From assembly GCA_945900785.1 (NCBI GenBank), contig CAMDJM010000011.1, positions 1-64,000 on the forward strand: DNA of 64,000 nt, in the 5' to 3' direction. The notes beneath the pieces were generated by a model. The model saw nothing but the letters and a program-made list of their open reading frames with translations, was not told the origin of the DNA and ran no database searches. Source of the DNA: Akkermansia muciniphila. Its GTDB lineage: Bacteria > Verrucomicrobiota > Verrucomicrobiia > Verrucomicrobiales > V1-33. Made by a program: the position numbers and the translations under genes. This document shows positions 16,186-24,726 of the stretch, piece after piece; position 1 is the first letter of the stretch; every line of letters begins with the position of its first letter.

Positions 16186-16208
16186 GGCAGGGAAGCGGGG
16201 CAGGGGGA

Positions 16209-16505
16209 TTATTTCTCGCGGAACAGCAGACCAATCAAAAAGCCGGCCCCAAGTCCAGCCAACACTGACTTGCCGGGATTTTCTTTGACATAAGCCATCG
16301 CGTGATCGCCCAGTTCCTTCCATTTGCCGGAGGAATCCCCGAGGAGACGGCTGGCGGTTTCCTTGAGGTCTGCGAGCTTTTCGCCGGCGTTCTGGCCGAA
16401 TTCCCGGGCCTTGGCTTCCGCCGCTGCTTTGAGATCATGGACCGCGTCCACCACTGTTGAATCCACCAGAGGCGGGGAATCGGGAGTTGAGGAAAAATCA
16501 TTCAT
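16209..16505 (-). CDS. YqjD/ElaB (DUF883)-like membrane-anchored protein
   Basis: A 98-aa protein from the Met at 16505. An amphipathic helical body (VDAVHDLKAAAEAKAREFGQ...LADLKETASRLL) ends in YVKENPGKSVLAGLGAGFLIGLLF. This is the C-terminal tail anchor typical of the YqjD/ElaB/DUF883 group, including the ENPGKSVL lead-in and the Gly-rich helix. E. coli members bind ribosomes at the membrane in stationary phase. It is the first gene of a two-gene leftward unit, divergent from the SET gene. Confidence 0.75.
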   Translation of the reverse strand: MNDFSSTPDSPPLVDSTVVDAVHDLKAAAEAKAREFGQNAGEKLADLKETASRLLGDSSGKWKELGDHAMAYVKENPGKSVLAGLGAGFLIGLLFREK

Positions 16506-16629
16506 GGTGCAGGAGGGGTGATGTTGAAAACGGAACAGGCTGTGCTCCACTCACCCTGGCACCACGCCTGCATAAATCAAGCCTGGCCCCGTGAACACTT
16601 TCCATCCCCCCGCCTGAAAAACGCCCTCC

Positions 16630-17202
16630 ATGCCCGCTGCTCCTGTTGAACCCTGGTATATCGTCCGCCAATCGTCTGTTCATAATCTCGGCGTCTTTGC
16701 CGCACGGGACATCCCCAGGGGGGCCCGCATCCTGGATTACAAGGGCCACAAAATAACCAAAGCGGAATCCACCCGCCGCGGCACCGCCCAGTTGGAGGAA
16801 GCCGCCCTCACCGGCGAAGGTGCTGTCTACATTTTTATTCTGAACAAGAAATACGACATTGATGGCAATGTCCCCTGGAATGACTGCCGGCTCATCAACC
16901 ACACCTGCGAGCCGAATTGTGAGGCCCGGATCATCCGTGGGGTGATCTGGCTGGTCGCTACCAAAAACATCCCGGAAGGCACCGAAATCGGATTCAACTA
17001 CGGCTTTGACCTGGAGACCTGGGACGATCATCCCTGCCGCTGCGGCACAAAAAGCTGCTGCGGCTACATCGTGGGCAAGGAATACTGGCCCAAGCTGCGC
17101 CGCCTCATCAAGAAACGTCAGGAAGCCATCGACGAAGCCAATGCCGAAGCCGCCGCCGCCGCCAAAAAAGCCGCCCACAAAAAGAAAAAGGCCTCCTCTT
17201 AA
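16630..17202 (+). CDS. SET-domain protein lysine methyltransferase
   Basis: A 190-aa protein. The SET core is complete: GVFAARDIPRGARILDYKG (about 21-39), then LINHTCEPNCEARI with the NHxCxPNC AdoMet-binding motif at 90-97, then IGFNYGFD (about 121-127) with the catalytic Tyr. A post-SET zinc-binding CRCGTKSCCGYI (136-147) follows. The last 30 residues are an Ala/Lys-rich tail like histone H1. It would transfer methyl groups from AdoMet to lysines of an unknown protein. Bacterial SET proteins of this compact type recur in Verrucomicrobia and Chlamydiae; a nucleoid protein is a plausible but unproven target. Confidence 0.92.
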   Translation: MPAAPVEPWYIVRQSSVHNLGVFAARDIPRGARILDYKGHKITKAESTRRGTAQLEEAALTGEGAVYIFILNKKYDIDGNVPWNDCRLINHTCEPNCEARIIRGVIWLVATKNIPEGTEIGFNYGFDLETWDDHPCRCGTKSCCGYIVGKEYWPKLRRLIKKRQEAIDEANAEAAAAAKKAAHKKKKASS

Positions 17203-17265
17203 TATTTCATCCTCCAGCCGAAATCCGGCAGCCAATAACTAATAACCAGTAACCAATAAAGCCGC

Positions 17266-17393
17266 ACGGGCCACGGATGGCACGGATCAAACGGATGACA
17301 CAGATAATATAAGCAAAAAATAAAACCCCAGCTCCCCACTCCTTTTCATAACATCCGTGCCCATCCGTTAAATCCGTGCCATCCGTGGCCCGT
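17266..17393. mobile_element. 128-bp MITE-like element with perfect 22-bp terminal inverted repeats
   Basis: 17266-17287 and 17372-17393 are exact reverse complements over 22 bp (unit CACGGATGGCACGGAT). The complementarity continues imperfectly inward to about 45 bp on each side. The interior is AT-rich with no gene. A target duplication is not obvious. The right end reaches into the putative start region of the AEC transporter gene. Confidence 0.65.
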
Positions 17394-18356
17394 AACTCCT
17401 CCTCCCCCTCCCCCCCATTGCCCTCCGCCGCCATCATCTTCTCCTCCATCGCGGAACTCTTCGGCCTGTTCGCCCTCGGCTGGTTCATTCGGCGGCGCGG
17501 CTATGCCGGGACGGAGGATCTGGGGAAATGGGGGCGCATCTGCACGGAGCTGTTCTATCCGCTCCTGATTTTTCATAGCATCCTCACAGGATTTGATCCG
17601 GGACGGGTGCGGCAGCTCTGGATCATGCCCGCCCTGGCCTTTGGCCTGATGGCTGCCGGCATGGGGTGCGGCCTGCTTTTAAGGTTCGCCCTGCAGCGTC
17701 AGGATCCGGCGCACCGGCGCACTTTTGTGCATTGCTGCACCATTAATAATTTCGTTTACCTGCCAATTTTCATCATTCAAAACAGCCCCGGCCTGCCGGG
17801 GAGCGCTCTGGCTGATTTCTTCGTCTTCAATCTGGGCAGCACCATCGGCTTCTGGACGCTGGGGGTGCTCACTCTGGGGGGCGGCGCGGGTTGGCGCACT
17901 ACCGTCAAACACCTGCTGTCCCCGGCGATTCTTAGCATGTTCGCCGCCGTTGCCATTGCCTGGTCCGGCACCGGGCACTACCTGCCTGGTCCCTTGGTGG
18001 GGGCCTGCCGGGACGCCGGCTCCATCGCCGTGCCCCTGGTGCTGGTGATCATCGGGGCCAGCCTGCAGGGCTCCTTCCAGCGCCACCAGACCCGCGACTT
18101 GATCTTCTTCACCCTGCTGCGGCTGATCGGCCTTCCATTTATTTACATCCTCCTCATCCGCGCCCTTCCGTTGCCGCCGGATCTGGAACTCCTCGCCACT
18201 ATCGTCGCCCTGATGCCTACCTCTGCCGTCTCCCCCATGATGGCGCGGCTTTACGGGGGAGATCCCGCCTTTGCGGCCTCAGCTACCCTGGTGAGCCATC
18301 TCGCTTCCCTCGTCACCGTCCCGCTGGCCTTCTGGTGGCTGGGTCACGCGGGCTGA
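17376..18356 (+). CDS. AEC (auxin efflux carrier) family transporter
   Basis: As drawn the protein is 326 aa with a GTG start at 17376; a TTG at 17418 would also fit and removes the part encoded by the repeat element. There are about ten hydrophobic segments. Family features are ELFGLFALGWFIRRRGY, ICTELFYPLLIFHSI, INNFVYLPIFIIQ and GASLQGSF, with the closing SAVSPMMARLYGGDPAFAASATLVSHLASLVTVPLAFWW typical of AEC carriers. It is probably an inner-membrane exporter or transporter of organic anions; the substrate is unknown. The start codon is the doubtful point. Confidence 0.85.
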   Translation: MPSVARNSSSPSPPLPSAAIIFSSIAELFGLFALGWFIRRRGYAGTEDLGKWGRICTELFYPLLIFHSILTGFDPGRVRQLWIMPALAFGLMAAGMGCGLLLRFALQRQDPAHRRTFVHCCTINNFVYLPIFIIQNSPGLPGSALADFFVFNLGSTIGFWTLGVLTLGGGAGWRTTVKHLLSPAILSMFAAVAIAWSGTGHYLPGPLVGACRDAGSIAVPLVLVIIGASLQGSFQRHQTRDLIFFTLLRLIGLPFIYILLIRALPLPPDLELLATIVALMPTSAVSPMMARLYGGDPAFAASATLVSHLASLVTVPLAFWWLGHAG

Positions 18357-18428
18357 GCTGGCGGCGGCAGCATTTTTCCGCTTTCCCGGTAGAAGACAAA
18401 AGCGGTCCGGCTCCCCCGTTTATAGCCT

Positions 18429-19289
18429 GTGTTCCGTCTCCTTGCCCTCTCTCTCCTGACCGTGCTGTTTTCCCCTGCTGCTCCCGCAGCAGAGCCGGAG
18501 ACCCGCATCCTCACCTTCAATCTGCGCTATCAAAACTCCGGGGACAAGAACCAAAAATCCTGGACCGTCCGCCGCGAGCTGGCCGCAGGGCTCATCAAGG
18601 CAGACCACCCCGATCTCATCGGCTATCAGGAAGCCCTGCGCCCCATGCTCGACGATCTCCGGGAGCGCATTCCCGGTTATCAGGAAATTGGCGTTGGCCG
18701 CGAGGATGGGAAAACCAAGGGCGAATACTCTGCTATCTGGATCCGGCAGGAACGTTATACAGTCAGGGATTCCGGCACCTTTTGGCTGTCCGAAACGCCG
18801 CAGGTCCCCAACTCCATGAGCTGGGGAAACCGTATCACCCGCATCTGCACCTGGGCGCAACTCCAGGACAAGACCACCGGACGGATCTTCCACTTTTGCA
18901 ATCTCCACCTCGACCACCAATCCCAGGAATCCCGCGAAAAAGGCATGCAGCAGGTTTTGAAATTCATGGAAAGCCGGCCGCCCGCCCAGCCTTTTGTCCT
19001 CGCCGGCGATTTCAATGCCGGCGAAACCAACCCTGCCATTCTGTTGGTGAAAAATCATGCGCTGCATCCCGTGGACACCTGGCGGCAGCTCCACAGGGAC
19101 ACTCCGGCAGCAGAATCCGGCACCTTCCACAACTTCACCGGCCATGGAGGCGAATCGAAAATCGACTACATCTTTGTGCCCAAAACGGCCAAACTCCTCT
19201 CCGCCGAAATCATGCGCTTCCAAAAAGAAGGGACCTTTCCCTCCGATCATTTTCCCGTCCGCGCCTCCATCCAATGGCCGGAACCCTGA
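18429..19289 (+). CDS. Secreted endonuclease/exonuclease/phosphatase family protein
   Basis: A 286-aa protein with a signal peptide (FRLLALSLLTVLFSPAAPAAE). The EEP fold motifs are in order: ILTFNLRYQNSGD; IGYQEALRPMLDDLRERI (metal-binding Glu); HFCNLHLDHQSQESREKG; FVLAGDFNAGETNP (catalytic Asp and Asn); KIDYIFVP; and SDHFPVRASI (catalytic His). These are conserved in DNase I-like and sphingomyelinase-like hydrolases. It is exported, so a phosphodiester or phospholipid substrate outside the cell is likely; the exact one cannot be told. Confidence 0.88.
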   Translation: MFRLLALSLLTVLFSPAAPAAEPETRILTFNLRYQNSGDKNQKSWTVRRELAAGLIKADHPDLIGYQEALRPMLDDLRERIPGYQEIGVGREDGKTKGEYSAIWIRQERYTVRDSGTFWLSETPQVPNSMSWGNRITRICTWAQLQDKTTGRIFHFCNLHLDHQSQESREKGMQQVLKFMESRPPAQPFVLAGDFNAGETNPAILLVKNHALHPVDTWRQLHRDTPAAESGTFHNFTGHGGESKIDYIFVPKTAKLLSAEIMRFQKEGTFPSDHFPVRASIQWPEP

Positions 19290-19398
19290 CCTACGAGCCG
19301 AGGCACGGAAGGCGATTGATTCTGCGATCGACCTCGACCCGCAAGACCCGCTCAACCGCTACATCCGCGACAACTTAGAACGTTTTTTCAAGAAATGA
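19290..19398 (+). pseudogene. 3' fragment of an unidentified gene
   Basis: Right after the EEP stop, one frame reads LRAEARKAIDSAIDLDPQDPLNRYIRDN, then LERFFKK and a stop at 19398. It is strongly coding-like, but it has no start of its own. It looks like the C-terminal end of a larger helical protein whose 5' part has been lost, upstream of the Fic and hsdR remnants. Confidence 0.4.
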
Positions 19399-19430
19399 AC
19401 CCCACCTGGTTACCAAACGGCTTGAGTAAT

Positions 19431-19497
19431 CATGTAAAAAAAGCCCGTTTTTCTTTACATGAGGTGCCGGACGCGATAAGGAAAGGCCACTTTCCTT
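19431..19497 (+). promoter_or_regulatory. Tandem inverted repeats ahead of the fic gene (putative operator)
   Basis: CATGTAAA (19431-19438) is inverted as TTTACATG (19454-19461). AAGGAAAG (19478-19485) is inverted as CTTTCCTT (19490-19497). Both units end in a TTTAxATGAG sequence, the second carrying the fic ATG itself at 19501. This position fits autoregulation by the winged-helix C-terminus of the Fic protein. Confidence 0.55.
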
Positions 19498-19500
19498 TAT

Positions 19501-20577
19501 ATGAGCAAGCTGCCATTATTGCCATTACCCGACATCGCTCCGCTGGAAACCCGCGAAGTATGGGCGGCGTTGACGGCGGCGCACCGGCATCTGGCGGAGC
19601 TGAAAGGGCTGTGTGACTCGCTGCCGAATGAAGGCATTCTTCTGGATACCCTGTGCATCCAGGAGGCGAAGGACAGTTCGGAGATCGAGAACATTATCAC
19701 GACGCATGATGAACTTTACGCGTCGCAGCCGGACGCGGCGGTCTCCCCGGCGGCGAAAGAGGTGCGGCACTATGTGTCCGCCCTGCGCGTGGGGTATGAG
19801 GCGGTGCGGGCGTCGGGCCTGATCCGGCTGGAGACGGTGCTGGCTGTGCAGGGGGAACTGGAGCAGAACCGGGCCGGCCTGCGGAAGCTGCCGGGCACCA
19901 TTTTGAAGAACGAAGCCACCGGCCGGACGATCTATGAGCCGCCGCAGGACGCCGTGGAGGTGGAGAGGCTGATGGGAAATCTCATTGACTTCATCCATGC
20001 GGATGACGGTCTGGATCCACTGCTGCGCATGGCCATTGTGCATCATCAGTTCGAGAGCATCCACCCGTTCTATGACGGAAATGGCCGCACGGGGCGCATC
20101 CTGAATCTGCTGATGCTCCAGCGCGAAGGGCTGCTGGATCTGCCGGTGCTTTACCTGAGCCGCTATATCACCACGACGAAGCCGGACTACTACCGGCTGC
20201 TGCAAACGGTGCGCGACGAGGACCGCTGGGAGGACTGGTGCCTCTATCTGCTGCGCGGGGTGGCCCTGACCTCCCGCAGCGCCATCACCCTGGTGAAGGC
20301 CTTCCGCGAACTGATGCTGAAGACGAAACATGAAATGCGGGAACGCCTGCCCAAGCTCTACAGCCAGGACCTTCTGAACAACCTCTTCCGTTACCCTTAT
20401 ACGAAGATCGAATTCATCGTGCACGAGCTGGGGGTATCGCGCCCGACGGCTTCCAAATACCTTGAGCAGCTTACCGCCGCCGGGCTGGTGAGGAAGCAGC
20501 GCATGGGGAAGACGAACTTCTACATCAACGAGCCGCTGTTTGCCCTGCTTAGTAGTGTAACTTTACAGCTGCCATGA
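19501..20577 (+). CDS. Fic family protein with N-terminal inhibitory motif and C-terminal winged helix
   Basis: A 358-aa protein. The Fic motif HPFYDGNGRTGR is intact at about 188-199, so AMPylation of a target hydroxyl is possible. An N-terminal SSEIEN (about 59-64) matches the S/T-x3-E-G/N inhibitory motif of self-inhibited Fic proteins. The C-terminus (LFRYPYTKIEFIVHELGVSRPTASKYLEQLTAAGLVRKQ) is a winged helix-turn-helix. Its stop overlaps the start of the hsdR remnant (ATGA, 20574-20577). Fic genes of this architecture are often embedded in type I restriction loci, as seems to have been the case here. Confidence 0.92.
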   Translation: MSKLPLLPLPDIAPLETREVWAALTAAHRHLAELKGLCDSLPNEGILLDTLCIQEAKDSSEIENIITTHDELYASQPDAAVSPAAKEVRHYVSALRVGYEAVRASGLIRLETVLAVQGELEQNRAGLRKLPGTILKNEATGRTIYEPPQDAVEVERLMGNLIDFIHADDGLDPLLRMAIVHHQFESIHPFYDGNGRTGRILNLLMLQREGLLDLPVLYLSRYITTTKPDYYRLLQTVRDEDRWEDWCLYLLRGVALTSRSAITLVKAFRELMLKTKHEMRERLPKLYSQDLLNNLFRYPYTKIEFIVHELGVSRPTASKYLEQLTAAGLVRKQRMGKTNFYINEPLFALLSSVTLQLP

Positions 20578-21090
20578 ACGAAGCCGAAACCCGCGCCGTG
20601 CACATCGCCCCCGCCTTGAAAGCGGCGGGCTGGGGCACCGTGGAAGGCAGCCCCGATCACCTTGGGACGGATCAAAGGATACGGAAAACGCGACAAGGCC
20701 CTGACAGCGGACTACGTGCTGGAATACCGGAATACCAAGCTGGCGGTGGTGGAGGCGAAGGCGTGGGGTGAAGCGGTGACGGAAGGCGTGGCGCAGGCGA
20801 AGAACGATGCGGGCAAGCTGGCCATCCGTTATGGATTTTCCACCAATGGGCAGGGGATTTACGGCATCGACATGGAGACGGGCAAGGAGGGCGGGACTCC
20901 CGCCTATCCGACGCCGGAAGCGCTCTGGGCCAGCACCTTCGCGGAGGCGAATGCGTGGCGGGACCGCTTCGCCGCCATCCCGTTTGAGGACCGGGGCGGC
21001 TACTTTCTGCCACGCTACTATCAGGACATCGCCGTCGAACGGGTGTTGCAGGCCATCGCGGCGGACGCGGCGGACTGCCGGCGTAATTTG
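20574..21090 (+). pseudogene. Truncated and frameshifted type I restriction R subunit (hsdR remnant)
   Basis: The start MNEAETRAVHIAPALKAAGW is a textbook HsdR N-terminus. At about 20651 the frame changes: the expected residues between VEGS and PITLGR are missing, consistent with a 17- or 19-nt deletion. The next frame continues LTADYVLEYRNTKLAVVEAKAW (the PD-(D/E)xK nuclease region: D, then E-x-K), and on to GGYFLPRYYQDIAVERVLQAIA. Homology stops near 21080, just before the helicase Walker A should appear. No hsdM or hsdS is present. The fragment cannot encode a working restriction enzyme. Confidence 0.88.
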
Positions 21091-21137
21091 CACGCGATTT
21101 ACCCGGTAATTTGCACGCGCCAAGTAATTTGCACGCG
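21083..21137. repeat. Three copies of a 14-bp direct repeat at the hsdR truncation point
   Basis: GTAATTTGCACGCG occurs exactly at 21083-21096, 21106-21119 and 21124-21137, starting where HsdR homology ends. The spacing of 23 and 18 bp is irregular. Clustered subterminal repeats are found at ends of some insertion sequences, so this may be a residual transposon end. The rest of 21138-21317 shows no gene. Confidence 0.6.
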
Positions 21138-21317
21138 GCCTTGGCGGCGGCGCTCTGGTGGTTTTCTCCAGCGAATCCTCCTGTGGTGGCAAAGGAAAGC
21201 TGATGTCCGTAAGCCGTCGCGCACCGGGAAAAACCATCGCTTGCCGCCCCCGGAATCCAGGGCAGTCTGCGAGCCCGCTAATTTTCCCCTTTCCGGTTTA
21301 CCTTCCATTCCATCATC

Positions 21318-23111
<1,794 letters not shown>

Positions 23112-23291
23112 GCCAGACTTTCTTTAAAAGAGGCGGAGGCAGATGAAATAGGCGGTGCTGGCCAGAGTGCTGAAGGTGGCGGGCAGGTGCAGCTTATCAA
23201 AGGAGGAAGTGGCGCTGGTGGAGTTCATGGCGTGGATTTCGTGTTGCGTGGAATAACCGCACACCACCAGGGACTGGGCCAGAGTTGGGGT
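23112..23291. other. Intergenic spacer between converging genes
   Basis: There is no convincing gene. One leftward frame shows a 34-codon stretch starting MNSTSATSSFDKLHL and ending at a TAA, which could be a degenerate tail. I do not annotate it. No clear terminator hairpin was found. Confidence 0.4.
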
Positions 23292-24725
23292 TCAGGCGAG
23301 GATGTCCTTAATAACCCGGGCGGGTTCCACCCCGGTGAGGCGTTGGTCGAGGCCCTGGAAGGCGAAGGTGAGCCGCTCGTGGTCCAGTCCGAGGGCGTGC
23401 AGGATGGTGGCATGGAAGTCCCGCACGCTGACTTTATCGACAAGGGCTTTGTGGCCGATGTCATCGGTCGCGCCGTAGTGGGTGCCGCCCTTGATGCCGC
23501 CGCCGGCCAGCCAGGCGGTGAAGGCGTGGGGATTGTGATCGCGGCCCGGCTTGTCGCCTTTTTGGGAGATGGGCAGGCGGCCAAATTCCCCGGCGCAGAC
23601 GACGAGGGTTTCGTCAAGCAGGCCGCGCTGGGCGAGATCTTCCAGGAGCGCGGCAAAGGGCTGATCGGTTTCCCTGGCAAATCCGGTATGATTGCCTGCC
23701 AAATCATTATGGCAGTCCCATGACTGCTGGTTATCCATGCCGCCGCTGTAGATCTGGACGAAGCGGGTGCCGCGTTCCACGAGGCGGCGGGCCATCAGGC
23801 ACTGGGAGGCGATGTGGGCGCAGTGAGGCTGATCGAGGCCATAGCTTTTGCGCACGCTTTCCGGTTCCTGCTTCAGGTCAAACGCGTCCGGGGCGGCGGT
23901 TTGCATGCGGTAGGCCAGCTCAAAGCTGTCAATCCGGGCGGCGAGTTCGCTGTCCTCGGCGGATTCTGTCAGAGCTTCATGATTGAGAGTGGCCAGCAGG
24001 TCGAGTTGTCCGCGCTGCCGGCGCTCCTCAAGGTCAGCGGGACGGGCCAGATTATCCATGGGATGTCCTTTGGGCTTGAGCCACGTGCCCTGGAAAACGC
24101 CGGGCAGAAAACCCGCAGTCCAGTTGCTGGCACTGCCCTTGGGCAGACCGCGGTCCTTGGGGTCGCTCATGACGATGAAAGCCGGCAGTTCCTCACTGGC
24201 GGCTCCCAGCCCGTAAGTCACCCAGGCACCGGTGCTGGGGTGGCCCATGCGCGTCGTGCCGGTATTCATCATGAACAGGGCTGGGGAGTGGTTGTTGGAA
24301 TCCGTGTGCATGGAATGGATGAACGCCATGCGGTCCACCTGCCGGCTCAGGTGGGGAAAGAGGGAACTGACCCAGGTGCCGCTCTGGCCCTGCTGGGACC
24401 ATTGAAACGGCGAGGCCATGAGCGGTCCTACCGCATCGGGAAAGAAACCGGTTTTGGCATCAAATCCAGGCAGGGGCTGGCCATGGCGCTTTTGCAGCTC
24501 GGGTTTGTAATCCCAGGTATCCACATGGCTGGGCCCTCCATTCATGAAAAGCCAGATCACCGATTTTGCCTTGCCTGCAAAGTGAGGAAGTTTCTTGCCT
24601 GGCGCGTGGATGGGAGTGCTGGCCCCGGAGCGTGCGATGAGGGACTGGAGGGCCAGCAGGCCAAAGCCGGAACCCGCCCGCTGGAGCAAATGACGCCGTG
24701 TGGAATGATGGAAGGAGGAGGGCAT
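23292..24725 (-). CDS. DUF1501 family protein 1 (Tat-exported, alkaline-phosphatase-like fold)
   Basis: A 477-aa protein from the Met at 24725, just after the stop of the partner gene. The twin-arginine signal STRRHLLQRAGSGFGLLALQS is at about 7-27. DUF1501 landmarks: VIWLFMNGGPSHVDTWDYKPEL, MAFIHSMHTDSNNHSPA, CLMARRLVERGTRFVQIYSGG, LVVCAGEFGRLP and GRDHNPHAFTAWLAGGGIKGG. The family has a sulfatase/alkaline-phosphatase-like fold with conserved metal-type ligands; its reaction is not established. It is the second gene of a leftward pair with the PSD1 protein, the standard PVC gene order. Confidence 0.9.
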   Translation of the reverse strand: MPSSFHHSTRRHLLQRAGSGFGLLALQSLIARSGASTPIHAPGKKLPHFAGKAKSVIWLFMNGGPSHVDTWDYKPELQKRHGQPLPGFDAKTGFFPDAVGPLMASPFQWSQQGQSGTWVSSLFPHLSRQVDRMAFIHSMHTDSNNHSPALFMMNTGTTRMGHPSTGAWVTYGLGAASEELPAFIVMSDPKDRGLPKGSASNWTAGFLPGVFQGTWLKPKGHPMDNLARPADLEERRQRGQLDLLATLNHEALTESAEDSELAARIDSFELAYRMQTAAPDAFDLKQEPESVRKSYGLDQPHCAHIASQCLMARRLVERGTRFVQIYSGGMDNQQSWDCHNDLAGNHTGFARETDQPFAALLEDLAQRGLLDETLVVCAGEFGRLPISQKGDKPGRDHNPHAFTAWLAGGGIKGGTHYGATDDIGHKALVDKVSVRDFHATILHALGLDHERLTFAFQGLDQRLTGVEPARVIKDILA

Positions 24726-24726
24726 A

